Source: Ochromonas danica
Taxonomy: Eukaryota; Sar; Chrysophyceae; Chromulinales; Chromulinaceae
Assembly (NCBI GenBank): GCA_015146655.1
Contig: VKHL01000023.1
Location: 203,812-267,811, forward strand
DNA length: 64,000 nt
Direction of reading: 5' to 3'
Below the pieces are notes generated by a model, which saw nothing but the letters and a program-made list of their open reading frames with translations, was not told the origin of the DNA and searched no databases. The position numbers and the translations under genes were made by a program. Every line of letters begins with the position of its first letter. The stretch's first letter is position 1. Of this stretch, positions 10,551-21,789 are shown one piece after another.

Positions 10551-12995
10551 TCAAAATACGATATGATCAGAGAAAAACTCTTTTGCCACAGTCTGGAATC
10601 GATCCAGAGTGAAAGGTTTGGATAGGAACTTATTAACACCAGCACGATAAGCTTCTTGCATGGTGTCCTCATCTGAATTAGCTGATAACCCAATGATAAT
10701 AACATCTCGTAGGTTAGGATTATAATGACAACGAATACGACGTGTTGCTTCTAGTCCATCCATTACAGGCATTTGTAAATCCATCAAGATGAGATCAATG
10801 CGATTGTCTAAAATATTATCTCCCCTCTGAACACGCTCAGATGTGATAGAACGATGGGATTGTTGTTCCTCATAATGAAAGACGTCTCTCATGGAAGGAA
10901 CCTTATCCGATTGAGAAGTTGTTGACAATCCATGACCAACGCGATCGTCTCGTGGGGATACTACAATGGGATCAAGCTTGTGAATAGCATCCACACCATT
11001 CTCAGCTGTTGTGACACGACAACCAATGCGTCGTAAGATGATGGTGGTCATCTTGATAATAGTGGGGGCGTCATCCACTATGAGGACATGAATAGGACAG
11101 AAGATGGAAGCAAAGCCAGAGGGGAGACGCATCACTCCCCGCACTGGCGGCGGAATGGTATTACTATTTCGACTGCCACTCTGGGATATGATCTTGTACT
11201 CGTCATCATCATTTGTCTTCCTCTCCATACCTGCCAGACTATTAGACGATGGGACAACAACATCATGTTCATTATCATGTAGTCGAGCAGATCCAGATTG
11301 CATCATCTCCATGCAATTATCAGCAAGGACAGTCTCATTTCCACTCAAGACATAGTCAGGACGATAAGGTATGGAGAACCAGAAGATGGAGCCTTGTACA
11401 TCGTCTCGTCGTTGACGGACACCATAGCCGCCTTTGATCGCTTCGATTCTCTTAGCAAGGCTATAGAGGCCAAGGCCTGTACCTCCAGCCATTCGCTGGG
11501 TTTGTTGGAAAGGCATAAAGAGACGTGCTCGACTTTCTTTTGTGATCCCAATCCCTTCATCTTCGACTTCGAAGACAAGCTGAGCCTGTGCGTTATCATT
11601 GGATTGGAGTGTAGAAAGGGATGTTCGTCCTTCTTCTCCTCCACCTTTCTCCCCATCAACTCCTCTTGCTTCATCACCCTTGTCATTGTCACAGTCTTCT
11701 TCATGGTTAAGAACCGCTTCGACTGATTCGAAACACTTGATAGTCAGCACTACGACTCCTTTCATGGAATACTTGACAGCGTTACTAAGCAGACAGAGTA
11801 TATTCTCTTGTAACCATTGCTTGTCTGTGATAATATGAGAAGCTACCAGATGATCAACAGAGGGATCTACTTGACAATCTAATTTCACCTTGGCTTGAAT
11901 TGTCTGCATGATAGACAATGGCAGATAAATTGTTTCTAACAAGTCGATGGACTCATTCTTTGGCAATAACTTCATATTGTTATTAGCTTTCGTAGAGTCT
12001 AAACAACGATTAATTCCCATCATCATGAAAGTGTGTGTACATTTCATATTCTTCAAACAATCTGTAAACTGTTTGGTAATTGTCAGGAAGACATCCTGTT
12101 GGTTAACACTGTTGACAAGATCGGGGAAAATAAGTTGTAACATGTCGATACCATTGCTAAAGGATGCTAAAGGCGTCTTGAGATCATGTGCTACATTAGC
12201 AATGGTGTGTCGTAACTCAACGGCATATTCTTGTGCTTGCGATCTCTCCTTCTCGGCTAGGAAGTAATGCATGAGATTGCGCAGATTGAGATCCATCAAT
12301 GTACCAAAGGTACAAAGCGTCCAGAAGATAAATTGTGTGATGGTAATATCTACATTAGTTGTGAGTAGCATGACAATGACGACAGTGATGGTGTCCAATA
12401 AGAAGACCATCCAGACCATCTCAATGGGGATGGAAGAGACGTTGATATAGCAGATGAGAAGCATGAGGTAGATAAAGTAGGATTGACACATTAAGAAGAT
12501 GTTTGGTACTGGACCAGGATAAGCACATGTCCCCTTGCCAACATGACAAGGTTGTAACAGGTTCATCTTGACGAAAAACAACCAGGCAAACAAGCTGGAG
12601 GAAATGAAGAAGATCTTATGGAAGAGATGGACATGCGGGCGTAAAAACCTACCCATCCTTGTCTCTATCCACCAGCCATGATCGATGATGACAATGGCAC
12701 AACTGGATAGCATAGAGAAAAGCACAAGTGCTATAACAAGTGCAGACAGAATCAAACTTTGCAATCCATGATCTAATGTTTTTTCTTGAATGAGTAATTG
12801 GCAGATATAAGGTAGGAAAGAGCAGCCAAAGGAGAGTGTCAGGAGGATATTGGTGATCATTGTTGTGCGATGTTCACTCTGGTAGTGGTAGAAAGCAGCA
12901 CGTGTCACTTCATCTTCAATCTGACCATACCAATTCAACTTCTGCCAGATATCTTGAAAAGTGATGTGATTTTTGCTTTCCAAAAATCGATCCAT
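10551..12995 (-). CDS. Membrane hybrid histidine kinase 1 (6-7 TM, HisKA, HATPase, REC)
   Basis: Intronless, 814 residues. Six or seven hydrophobic segments occupy about residues 45-245. A HisKA H-box follows (ANVAHDLKTPLASF, phospho-acceptor His about residue 270), then a HATPase_c domain with N box LLSNAVKYS, G1 VEDEGIGI and G2 GGTGLGLY. The C-terminal receiver domain has the acidic pair (IVDDAPTIIKM), acceptor Asp in MDLQMPVMDG (about residue 739), the Ser switch in GLSAN and Lys in FLSKPF. All phosphotransfer residues are present, so an active kinase feeding its own receiver is expected. A separate phosphotransfer protein would have to carry the signal on; none is in the window. The nearest relative here is the kinase at 34447-37307. 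The ligand is unknown. Confidence 0.95.
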   Translation of the reverse strand: MDRFLESKNHITFQDIWQKLNWYGQIEDEVTRAAFYHYQSEHRTTMITNILLTLSFGCSFLPYICQLLIQEKTLDHGLQSLILSALVIALVLFSMLSSCAIVIIDHGWWIETRMGRFLRPHVHLFHKIFFISSSLFAWLFFVKMNLLQPCHVGKGTCAYPGPVPNIFLMCQSYFIYLMLLICYINVSSIPIEMVWMVFLLDTITVVIVMLLTTNVDITITQFIFWTLCTFGTLMDLNLRNLMHYFLAEKERSQAQEYAVELRHTIANVAHDLKTPLASFSNGIDMLQLIFPDLVNSVNQQDVFLTITKQFTDCLKNMKCTHTFMMMGINRCLDSTKANNNMKLLPKNESIDLLETIYLPLSIMQTIQAKVKLDCQVDPSVDHLVASHIITDKQWLQENILCLLSNAVKYSMKGVVVLTIKCFESVEAVLNHEEDCDNDKGDEARGVDGEKGGGEEGRTSLSTLQSNDNAQAQLVFEVEDEGIGITKESRARLFMPFQQTQRMAGGTGLGLYSLAKRIEAIKGGYGVRQRRDDVQGSIFWFSIPYRPDYVLSGNETVLADNCMEMMQSGSARLHDNEHDVVVPSSNSLAGMERKTNDDDEYKIISQSGSRNSNTIPPPVRGVMRLPSGFASIFCPIHVLIVDDAPTIIKMTTIILRRIGCRVTTAENGVDAIHKLDPIVVSPRDDRVGHGLSTTSQSDKVPSMRDVFHYEEQQSHRSITSERVQRGDNILDNRIDLILMDLQMPVMDGLEATRRIRCHYNPNLRDVIIIGLSANSDEDTMQEAYRAGVNKFLSKPFTLDRFQTVAKEFFSDHIVF

Positions 12996-13386
12996 TCTAT
13001 AACTATTAGACTATAGGAATATAATTTCTACAAGTATCAAAAGGAGTATGTTTGGTTTCGATTTCATTGTTTAATGATGAAAACGATGACGTCGCGCGAA
13101 CAATGCCGTTAAACGAAATGCCGGAAACCGAAAACCGGAAATCGGAAATCGGAAATCGGAAATCGGAAACCGGAAAGTGGTTGACTTGGGATCTTTCCCT
13201 TTGCGTCGCCCTCTGCTGTTGTGTGATGAGAAAGCAAGTAGTCGATATACCTTCACCTTTGCCTTTGCCGCTCATTGCCTTGCCTTGTCTTGCAGTGATA
13301 GTGGCATAGAATAAGGACAAAATTTTCAAGAGAGAACATATAGCACTATATATTCAACCTTTGCAGCTGAGGTGTTTACGTGAAGA
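12996..13386. promoter_or_regulatory. Divergent promoter region with TGACGTCG and heptamer repeat
   Basis: 391 bp separate the starts of histidine kinase 1 and the thylakoid-lumen candidate. It contains TGACGTCG at 13087-13094, a core that bZIP factors, including ochrophyte aureochromes, are known to bind, and a short tandem repeat at 13121-13176. Function in either direction is inference. Confidence 0.45.
13121..13176. repeat. Heptanucleotide tandem repeat (GGAAATC variants)
   Basis: About eight head-to-tail 7-bp units, four of them exactly GGAAATC and the flanking ones GGAAACC or close variants. It lies in the divergent promoter about 210 bp before the start of the lumen-protein gene. Confidence 0.85.
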
Positions 13387-14923
13387 ATGAGAGTTTTGTT
13401 ATTCTTGACCTTCATTGCTATGATGCAATGCTATACCTTGATTCGCAATTCTCCATCCTCTCTTTTCAAAGCAAGATATCATTCTTCTAGAGAAATGCAG
13501 CAGAGCCATAACAGTGGAGGGGAAGACTTCTTCTCCAACCAATGCAACCAATTGATGCGCTCTATGGGGGTATTGGTGTTGGCAGTAGGTACCATCACTT
13601 CTACCTCTCCTGCTTATGCTACACCATCTAAAGAAGCTAGTAAGCTCTTTGCCCTGGCCGAGGAAGCCATTGACCAGACAGCTCAAGACTACAAGAAAGT
13701 CGATCAGGTTTGGTCAGCAACCAAGAAGAACATCCACGACCTCTACCAACAAACGAACCAATACAACAAACAATTCCAAGCTATTGAGACTGATGTACAA
13801 ACTATTATCACGCGTCTTACTAAGTTAATCACGGTTGGAGAAGAGAGTGTGGTTAAGATCCAGTCAGAATTGGATGCTTTGTCGAAGTCTGTGGCAGAGA
13901 AGTATGCTATAGCAGAGTCATCAGCAAATAAGCTAGAAAAGCCTGCTGTCACTGCTAAGTACTTTACTATTGCACAGAATGAGGCGTTGATCTTAGAAGA
14001 AGATACGAAAGAGTTGAAAAGTCTACAAGAGATTGTCAATCAACATAAAGCTTTACTCAATCGCTTACAAACTGTCAGTGATCATCTCAATCGTATTAAT
14101 ACTGTCGCTTTAGTTGAAGTAAAGAATGATCAAGATAATGGAGTTCGTGACTTAGTTGATGGTATTGCAAGTAATTTGAAAAGTTGTCGAGATCAACTTA
14201 ATGAATGTGTTCGTGGTGGACAAGAAGGATTGAATACGTTTAAACGAGGTAGTCATTTCGTCATTTGATTAACAGACTCTGTCTTGTTCAGTGCGTAACA
14301 TGCTTGTATTCAATGCTATCAAATGTTGTTGTTATTGTTGTTGTGTAGGTGTGACAACGTCAACGAAAGCACAGGAGAAATATGTTTCTGCCCTTCGCTC
14401 TCTTGAAAATGAATTAAAGGCTCTAGAGGGAATCGAAGCAACCTTTTCTCAAACTAGTACTAAGTTAGAGAAGGTACTTGATGCTTTGAAAGTCTGGGAA
14501 GATCAAAGAAAGCTGACTCTCAAATTGGGCAAATCTCTTGTGGTCTCTTATGCTCAAGAGACAAAGAATATCAACAATCAGATTATCGACCGTGCTACAA
14601 ACTTCAACAAGGTCTACTCCACTGTCAATAAGTATCAACATCTGAATAATATTAATACCAATAATAATGGAGATAAGAAGGATAAGAAGGTGAGTATAGT
14701 GGATCAGATTAAAGAAGTCTATGCCAAACTAGAAAATGCTCAAAAAGATGGAATTCGAGCGGAGAAAATGTTTTTAGCTGCTAAGGCACAAGGTGAAAGA
14801 GAAGCAACTGTCTACAAGAAGTTGACAGGTTCAACGGCAACTGTTACAACTACCACCGCCACTACTTCTACCACTACTGCAACTGCCCCAGCTAACGCTC
14901 CAAAGGGCGTGAGTAGCAAATAG
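13387..14923 (+). CDS. Candidate thylakoid-lumen coiled-coil protein
   Basis: Two exons, 13387-14248 and 14349-14923, give 478 residues; the join restores KRGVTTSTKAQEKYV. Targeting is three-part: a signal peptide (residues 1-15, cleaved near QC/YT), a Ser/Arg/His-rich stretch to about 55, then a second hydrophobic segment (SMGVLVLAVG) ending in SPAYA before TPSKEAS. In ochrophytes this order sends proteins through ER and plastid membranes to the thylakoid lumen. No twin Arg precedes the second segment, so the Sec route is more likely than Tat. The mature part is almost wholly helical coiled coil, with a Thr/Ala-rich C-terminal tail. I do not recognise a photosystem subunit. The gene starts divergently from histidine kinase 1. 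Destination is inferred from sequence only. Confidence 0.85.
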
Positions 14924-15169
14924 CCTCCCATCCTCCTCCCTTGAAGAGGTACAGTGAGTACAACAAAAGTATTGAAAACATTCTAAGAAAGGCATGCTAT
15001 GCTGCTGCATGATGTAAAGTATAACACTAGTTTAGCTCGAGAAGAAGCCTAACTTCCCATTAAGAGCTAGCAAGGCGAATTAAAATTGCAAAACACGATG
15101 ACTACTATCATCATCATCATCATAAGGGGAATAAATAACAAATCGTTGGTAAGGAATCAAGAATGAACT

Positions 15170-17644
15170 TCAGATGGAAAGAGCACAAACAACAGGAATG
15201 AAGACATCCTCAGCGACTTCTATCTCATCACTGGGACCACCACCATCATGATGATGACCATCTGCTACTATTCCTCCTCCTCCTCCTTCTGGCTCTTCCA
15301 TGGACTTCTTCACAGTCTCATTGACACTCACCACTCCACTTCTACTGGAGTGACGTAGATCATCTTCAAGGAAATCGATGCGAATAGCCAGCATGGCATA
15401 GATCCGCAGCTGTGGATCATTTAGTGTGAGTCGAATATGTTTGGCTAATGCTGGCAGTTGGTCAGAACCATACGGTCGAAAGTGTTCTACATCTTCCACC
15501 AATCTATAACAGTGAGAGATCGCTATCAGATAAAACAACATACATGACGTGACCAAAAAGCAGATCATCTCACCTTAGCGTACTTTCCGTGTGTCGATTA
15601 GTTACGACAATTTGTGTTTTCTCTCCTGATCGAAGAACTCCTTGAGCAGGTTGTACATCCAACCAAGTTGAACATGCTGAATCACAAACACTAAATCGTA
15701 ACTTGTACTGACGATGAAGATTCGTAACATGTATTACTTGATGATCGCCTGCATTACTCAATGAACGCAAAGTGATCACCTTGGGCTGATAAGAAAAGTA
15801 TGACAAATGAGCTAACGACTTCCTATATAGACCACATAGATCTGTTTTAGCCTCATCTTCTCCTTTCTTACTGCTTGACCCTAGAGACAATGTGACCAAA
15901 GGGTCTGTCAAGAGAGGCAATGTTTCTTTGATCTTCTGTTCCTCACGTGCTGCCCAATTAACAGCTTTCACTGTGATATTGAGTAATGCACGTACTGGCT
16001 TATGATCTGACAGACAGAGTGATGGTATTGAATTGTATTCCATGAGCTCAACTTTCTCATCCACATAGCCACACTCTTCTCGTTTTCGCTTTTGGCGTAG
16101 AATGGGACGTAAGTAGGAGGCAGGCAATAAGGAGTCATGTAGCAATTGCTCATCATCATCCTCTTCCTCGTCATCATGGCTTCCACTCACCATAATTGGT
16201 CGTGCAATGCTGGGTATGGGCGTACGAGATGGAGTGGGAAGCAGAGGATGATACGATGTAGCAACCGTGCGAGCTATTTCCACAGGAACTGTAAAGCTGC
16301 CGGCTCGCTTTGGCTGGGTGGTTACCGTGGCTGATGGAGGAGGTATTGAAGGGAAGAGATCAGCAATCACTGGAGTATCTTCTGCCTCAGCAGACTCAGC
16401 TTGTGGAGAGACTGAACCAGCAAGAATAGAATGGGAAGACTCCGCATGGTTAGGGAAATCAGGAAAGCTGACATGTATGCTTTGATCTTCGGTAGTGCTA
16501 CCACTGGTGGTTGTGGTTGTTGTTGCTACAGTTCCTGTCAGAACTTCCCCTGTTTTTGTTCCTGCTTCAGTTTTGCTGTTACGGGTAGTTGACAATAGAT
16601 GATTCCACTCTTCACTACGTAGTGATCGTTGTAAGAGAAGCAATGACTGTCTTTTCAGGTAGAGAGAGGTTCGTTGTACTTCTTCTACCTCTTGCTCTAC
16701 CCAATCTTTCTCATGCTTAGCTCCTTCATTATCAATCCTATTATTCACTCCTCTCATCATCTCTTCATCACCATCGTCTGATAGATCATCATGTGAAATG
16801 AGACTGTCTTCATCATCACTGTCCATCACTCCTGTAACATTACGCACAGTCTCTACCAGGCCATCACTGTCATCACTATCACTATCAGCCGTCAGATTGC
16901 GAACTGCACGAGAAGAGACAAGCGAACGAGGCGGTTTGTCAGGAAGTTTACTTTCAACGTGTGGGTCCTCCTGTGATGCAATTGAACTGTCTTTTGTCAC
17001 ATCTCGTTCTTCCTTTTCTTCACTACTGCTGTTACTAGTACAAGAAGAATTAGATTCCCGACTGCTATGATTGTCATCATGATCGACTACTTCATTCGTC
17101 TCTGTTTCCACCTCTCTAGGCAGTTCGTCATTTTCTGATAGATGTTGTTGCTGTACTACTACTTCTTGTTCCTCTAGATGACTAATATCTTCTACAGATG
17201 GCATGCTTTCCACCACAACTACACTCTTTCCTTCTTCATCTTCTTTCCCAGACTCTGCCTTCTCACTAACAGACACTGGATCTTCATTCAACACTAATAC
17301 CCCATGTCCTTCACCAACAACGTCTTTGGAAGTAGTTTGAGGGACATCAATTGCTGTAACTTCCAACTCATCAACTGAACTGCGCAACTCCTCGGGATCT
17401 GCTTGGCTATAAGATTGTGTTTGCAGAGGTGCCACCACTACCTCCGCAGTGGACACATCACTAAGCAACGACACCGCATGATCAGGTAAAACTGCAGGCA
17501 AAGGAGGCAGCGGATGATGGCGGACAATACTATTCCTACGTGGTCGAGGCTTGCTACTTGTTCGCCAAAGAATGCGATCACACCAAGCAGGAATGCGCTG
17601 TTTCTTCGACACTGTATTGTAGACATTCTTGCCTATTCAAAAAC

Positions 17645-17697
<53 letters not shown>

Positions 17698-19194
17698 AGT
17701 TATCAATATAGCATAACATAACATGTCAAAGCATCACTCACCTGGAATGAACTGATAAGTTGGTGGAAATGTGAGCATGCCTTCATGGAAATCATGGAAG
17801 ACTCGCAAGGCTTCTTTCTCGATAGTCAACTGATCCAAGGCAGCAAGAAGGGGGATATCCTCTTTCTCGATGAGGTAATATGCAATATGCAATGGAACTG
17901 ATTTGTCTAAACGGTAGTTAAGGTCACCTAACCAGATTACTAAGTCATGATCAGTGGCTCGTAACGAGGATGAGGTAGTTGAGTCATGTGAGAGGAAAAA
18001 AGATGTAGAGGAAGAGGTTGGTACAGCTGTTGGAACTGTTCCAGTCGAAGCCAAAGGAGGCATTGAAGCCATCGAAGCCGAACCACTGCCTAATGGGACT
18101 CCCCCAGATATAGCAGCCATTCCTTCTACAGACACTGCAGACGCCATTGGAGCTGTTGCAGCATCTTGTACAGCAGCTAAAGCATGTGCCATCTTTTTCT
18201 TCACTTGTTTCAGATCATTCTTGAGGAGATAGAGAGAGGTGGTATCTATTAGAGGAGGTAACTCTTCACTAATCTTCTTCTCTTGTAAAGCCATTTCTGT
18301 TAGGAAAGCTGGATGGTTAAGGATTGCCTCATAGTCAGCATTTCTCTTCTCTACATGTTCCCGATGAGCAGTGAAGTGTGCATTGATGACACAGACAGTA
18401 CTATCATAGATCTGCCAACGGCTATAAACGGCACCTTTGTTACCTAACACTCCTCCTACACCACGAGGAAGGAAAGAGTGTTGAGCATGTCGTACTTGGC
18501 TTCGTAATGATCGCTTAATAAACACTAGTAAACCAAGACCAACCATGTTATGTTTATCTAATAGAACGTATTCTTCTTGATCTTCATCGCAATAGTCTAT
18601 CACCCACCACAAGAAAACACCATTAGAGACAGACAAAAGAAGAGTAGTGCAGTGATTAGACTTGCCATTCAATGCCTTGTCCAGGATTTGCTGCCAGATG
18701 GAGAGTTGCTCCAAACTTTTCTGTCCGCCCAACACGTTGCTGGTGGACAATTCCACCATTTCTTGTAGACCCACTATGACCAGGTCAGGGTAGACATCGT
18801 TCTCAGAGATTCCACTATTGCTATTACTATTGTCATTCCCACCACCACCACCAGTTGAAGATGATGAGGAAGAAGTCGATGATGATGACGATGATGATGA
18901 AGTTGTGCTTTGTGTTGGTTGTGGCATAGTAGCTTCTAATACAGCAGCGGAAGAGCAGAGGAGAGGATTGGCCAATGATGTCATTGGTATGGCATTAGCA
19001 GTGGCCGTGCTAGTGGTGGTGGTGACCTCCACTTGAGAGGGTCTGCTGGTTGTGATGGTGTCCTTCTCAAGAGATCGACAAGGCATTCCCAGCAGCTGCC
19101 TTCGAAGACCATAACTACTTGTGTCAAATCTTCCATTGACATTCCATGTCACTGCTATAGCACGTAATTGATGTAAATTCACAAAGGATTCCAT
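15170..19194 (-). CDS. Inositol polyphosphate 5-phosphatase, OCRL/INPP5B-like, with large insert and ASH domain
   Basis: Exons 19194-17742, 17632-15574 and 15503-15170 give 1281 residues. All catalytic motifs are visible: TWNVNG near the start, GLQEMVEL, GVLGNKGAV, INAHFTAH with RNADY, WLGDLNYRLD, FPPTYQFIPG, IPAWCDRILW (about 497-506) and SDHKPV (about 1026). The enzyme should remove the 5-phosphate from PI(4,5)P2 or PI(3,4,5)P3. Two features are odd. A Ser/Ala-rich loop of about 60 residues sits before the GDLNYR motif. Roughly 500 acidic, Ser-rich residues separate the WCDRIL and SDHKPV motifs, which are normally about 20 apart. An ASH-like beta domain follows (about 1070-1170), as in OCRL, but there is no RhoGAP domain. 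A CA repeat lies in intron 1. The catalytic identity is firm. Confidence 0.93.
17646..17694. repeat. (CA)n microsatellite in 5-phosphatase intron 1
   Basis: About 24 uninterrupted CA units inside the intron between 17741 and 17633, close to the donor-distal side. Likely polymorphic. Confidence 0.97.
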
Positions 19195-19483
19195 TTTTTT
19201 CTTCGTTGAATCATTCCGTTCTCATCATCACATCACTGCGCTAGATCTTATTGGGCTAGGCCAGAATCTGGGAGGATAGGATTTCTGTATATCTGTGTTT
19301 TTGAATTTCTGGATTTTCGGGTTGCCACCCGTTGATAGTGGTCGTTTCGTTTTTAGTCATGCACCCCATGATGACCACCTGCCACACTGTACGTCTAGAT
19401 CAGTGCCGTATAGTAATTACAGTGAGGAAAAATTGGCCTTGCTTGTCTTTTGAAGAATATTCCCTATAGCTAAATTAATCGAT

Positions 19484-20939
19484 ATGCAGTCACAAGGACA
19501 GCCTGTGACGGCCATCGCTTATCCGTTGGATCATTCTCTCCAATCTTCTTCTATGGGACCACCACCTCCGGGCATGTCTGGGAATAGTAATAGTAACAAC
19601 CAGGATGCTCTTGACATCTCTGCTATCTTAACCTCTTCACAGGAGTCTATTGACATGGGTGAAAATTTCTTTTCTCAGGTAGAATATCTCACTATTTCAT
19701 ACTACAAACATCAAAACGTAATGACCATGTTTTCCAATACTGCTTTTTAGTTGGATTCTATGATAGCTGCTGTGAAAGTTGAAAGCCATGCTTTATTCTC
19801 TGTTAAAGAGAAGCTGCAAGAAATGGACACTCTTCGTGATCAACTCGTGGCGGTCAACAAGCGCATGGTGGAGTTAGAGCAGTCCAACCTCAACCTCAAA
19901 CAGGTTCTCATTCAAGAGCAACAGAATATTTCTGAACTTAGGAAGCAAAAGACTGAGGTAACACATATTCTTCTTCTCTCTTTCTGATTGTTTCGTCTAA
20001 TCCTATGAATTGCAGGCGGACTCTCAAGCGATTGCTTTGCGTCAAGAAGTCAATCGATACAAAGAAGCCCTTTCCAAAGAGAGAAATTCTAAAAATCAGC
20101 TAGGTGCTGAGATTGCTCAATTGAGAGATCATATTGCTAAATTAGAGAAGAGTAACGAAAATCTAGATCGTGATTCCAAGGCATTGCCAGGATTAATGGA
20201 GTCGAATGAGATTTTGAAGAATGACTTGGCAAGCTTGCGAAATCGCTATAAAGATGAAATGCAGCATTATGTGAGTCAAATTAAGCTGCTACAAGGTCAA
20301 GCGGCTGATGGAGACATGCTGCGAAAGGAGATGCGCACGCTGGGGATGCGCTTGGTCGAAGTGGCTTCAAACAGTCAAATGCAAAATAGCCAACTTATCC
20401 AAGGTTATAACGCCTCTACTGGTGGGAAGTTTCCGCCGAGTTTTAGTATGAGTCCTCAGAGGGCAATGAGCAATATGACCATGAATACGCATGCTGTTTC
20501 CTATGATAGTGCGCATCAAGCGGGAGGAGAATCTCATTCTGGATTTGAGAGTGAGAATGAAGATTTTGATGATGGCTACGACGATGACAATGGCACGGTT
20601 GGCACTCACGATACTCATCGTACTGCTTCTTCGTATCAGGATGGATCTTACCAGGAGATCGAAGAGAACTTGGAAGGTCGGTCGGTAGCTGGTGGGCATG
20701 TACACAAAGTTCGTCAGCAGGTAGTGCGTCAACATGTTGCTTACAACCAAGGTCAGCAACCACAGCCAGTCTCTCAGTATTACGTGAATAGCAATCAACA
20801 GGGTTCTATCAAAGCTGGACAGAAGGCAAAGCCACGCAAAAGGCGTTCATTGCAACATGCTCCACAGTTGTATGAAAATGGCGTTCAATCTGGCAATGTT
20901 GTGCGGCTGACAAGTAACCTTTCTCTCCCGAAGATTTGA
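19484..20939 (+). CDS. Coiled-coil protein of unknown function
   Basis: Three exons, 19484-19678, 19751-19957 and 20016-20939, all joined in phase 0, give 441 residues. The N-terminal 60 residues are Pro/Ser/Asn-rich. Residues about 62-255 form a long coiled coil (heptads in KLQEMDTLRDQLVAVNKRM and LRDHIAKLEKSNENL). The C-terminal part is acidic, then basic (KAKPRKRRS). No enzyme motif is present. It could be structural, for example in basal bodies or the cytoskeleton, but nothing in the sequence proves this. It is divergent from the 5-phosphatase gene across 289 bp. Confidence 0.85.
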
Positions 20940-21789
20940 GTGAATTGAGTGTGGTCATTTTTATTTTTTTGGCAGTAATGGATTGGTGCTTGTGCTCATG
21001 TGGTACGGTTAGTGGTTCATGAATGCATAGGTGCACACAAAGCAGATTGTCAACTTGTCTATACGTAAAAGCCAAATCGCAATTCTTGTAATGGCAGATT
21101 AGATAAACCTTTAGTATTTGTATATGTGCCAGCAGCGGATTGTTATTTTTCTCTGCTGTTCTTTCCTTGCTGTGTTGCTTAAATTGTTTGTTTCTTTGTT
21201 TGTATGTCTGTTGCTTTTCGTTGTCGTCTATGTGCAAGTGAGTGTTGCATGATGGTTTGCAAGTGCATGGTATAGCTTGAAATACGTTGATCAACATGCG
21301 GTCTCTTGTGACCTGCAAACATTGTATTCGCAGAATTTGTTGATTTTCGGTAGTAAGTAGCAAGTCTGAAAGGATTGTAGATTGACAAATTAAGAATACC
21401 AAGCTATATTTGCAACAATAACTTATTTCATAATAGTAGCTATCTAGCAGGATGATGGACAAGTATCCTCACGGACACATAAAAAGAAACTAAGGGTGGA
21501 AGTTGCACTTGAAGTTGAGCAATAGTTTTATTTCCACAACAAGTTGATTCTATTCCTATTGCTCTGTCCGTTTTGGTCCGTTGGGCCCACAAGCAGAACA
21601 CCCTTGCGGAATTTGAATTTGCGCGTGAACCCCACCACCTCTGCTGCCCGCCTGCAATGCTTGTGGTTGACGTAACCTTCAAGAAGAAAAGAAACAATAA
21701 CAGCTCAGAGAATAGTGCCGTAGTATAGGACAGTGAGCTTTTCTTATTCTTCTTTCGTCCTCCTCTCTATCTACGTACTACTATGCTCC
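20940..21789. other. Intergenic, nothing recognised
   Basis: 850 bp between two plus-strand genes. A long minus-strand open frame (20809-21462) has no motif and overlaps the coding end of the previous gene, so I treat it as chance. The 3' UTR of one gene and promoter of the next are presumably here. Confidence 0.5.

Noticed and set aside
20809-21462. 217-codon minus-strand frame
   Set aside because: Overlaps the coding end of the coiled-coil gene, no motif, non-coding-like composition, no ATG-anchored core.
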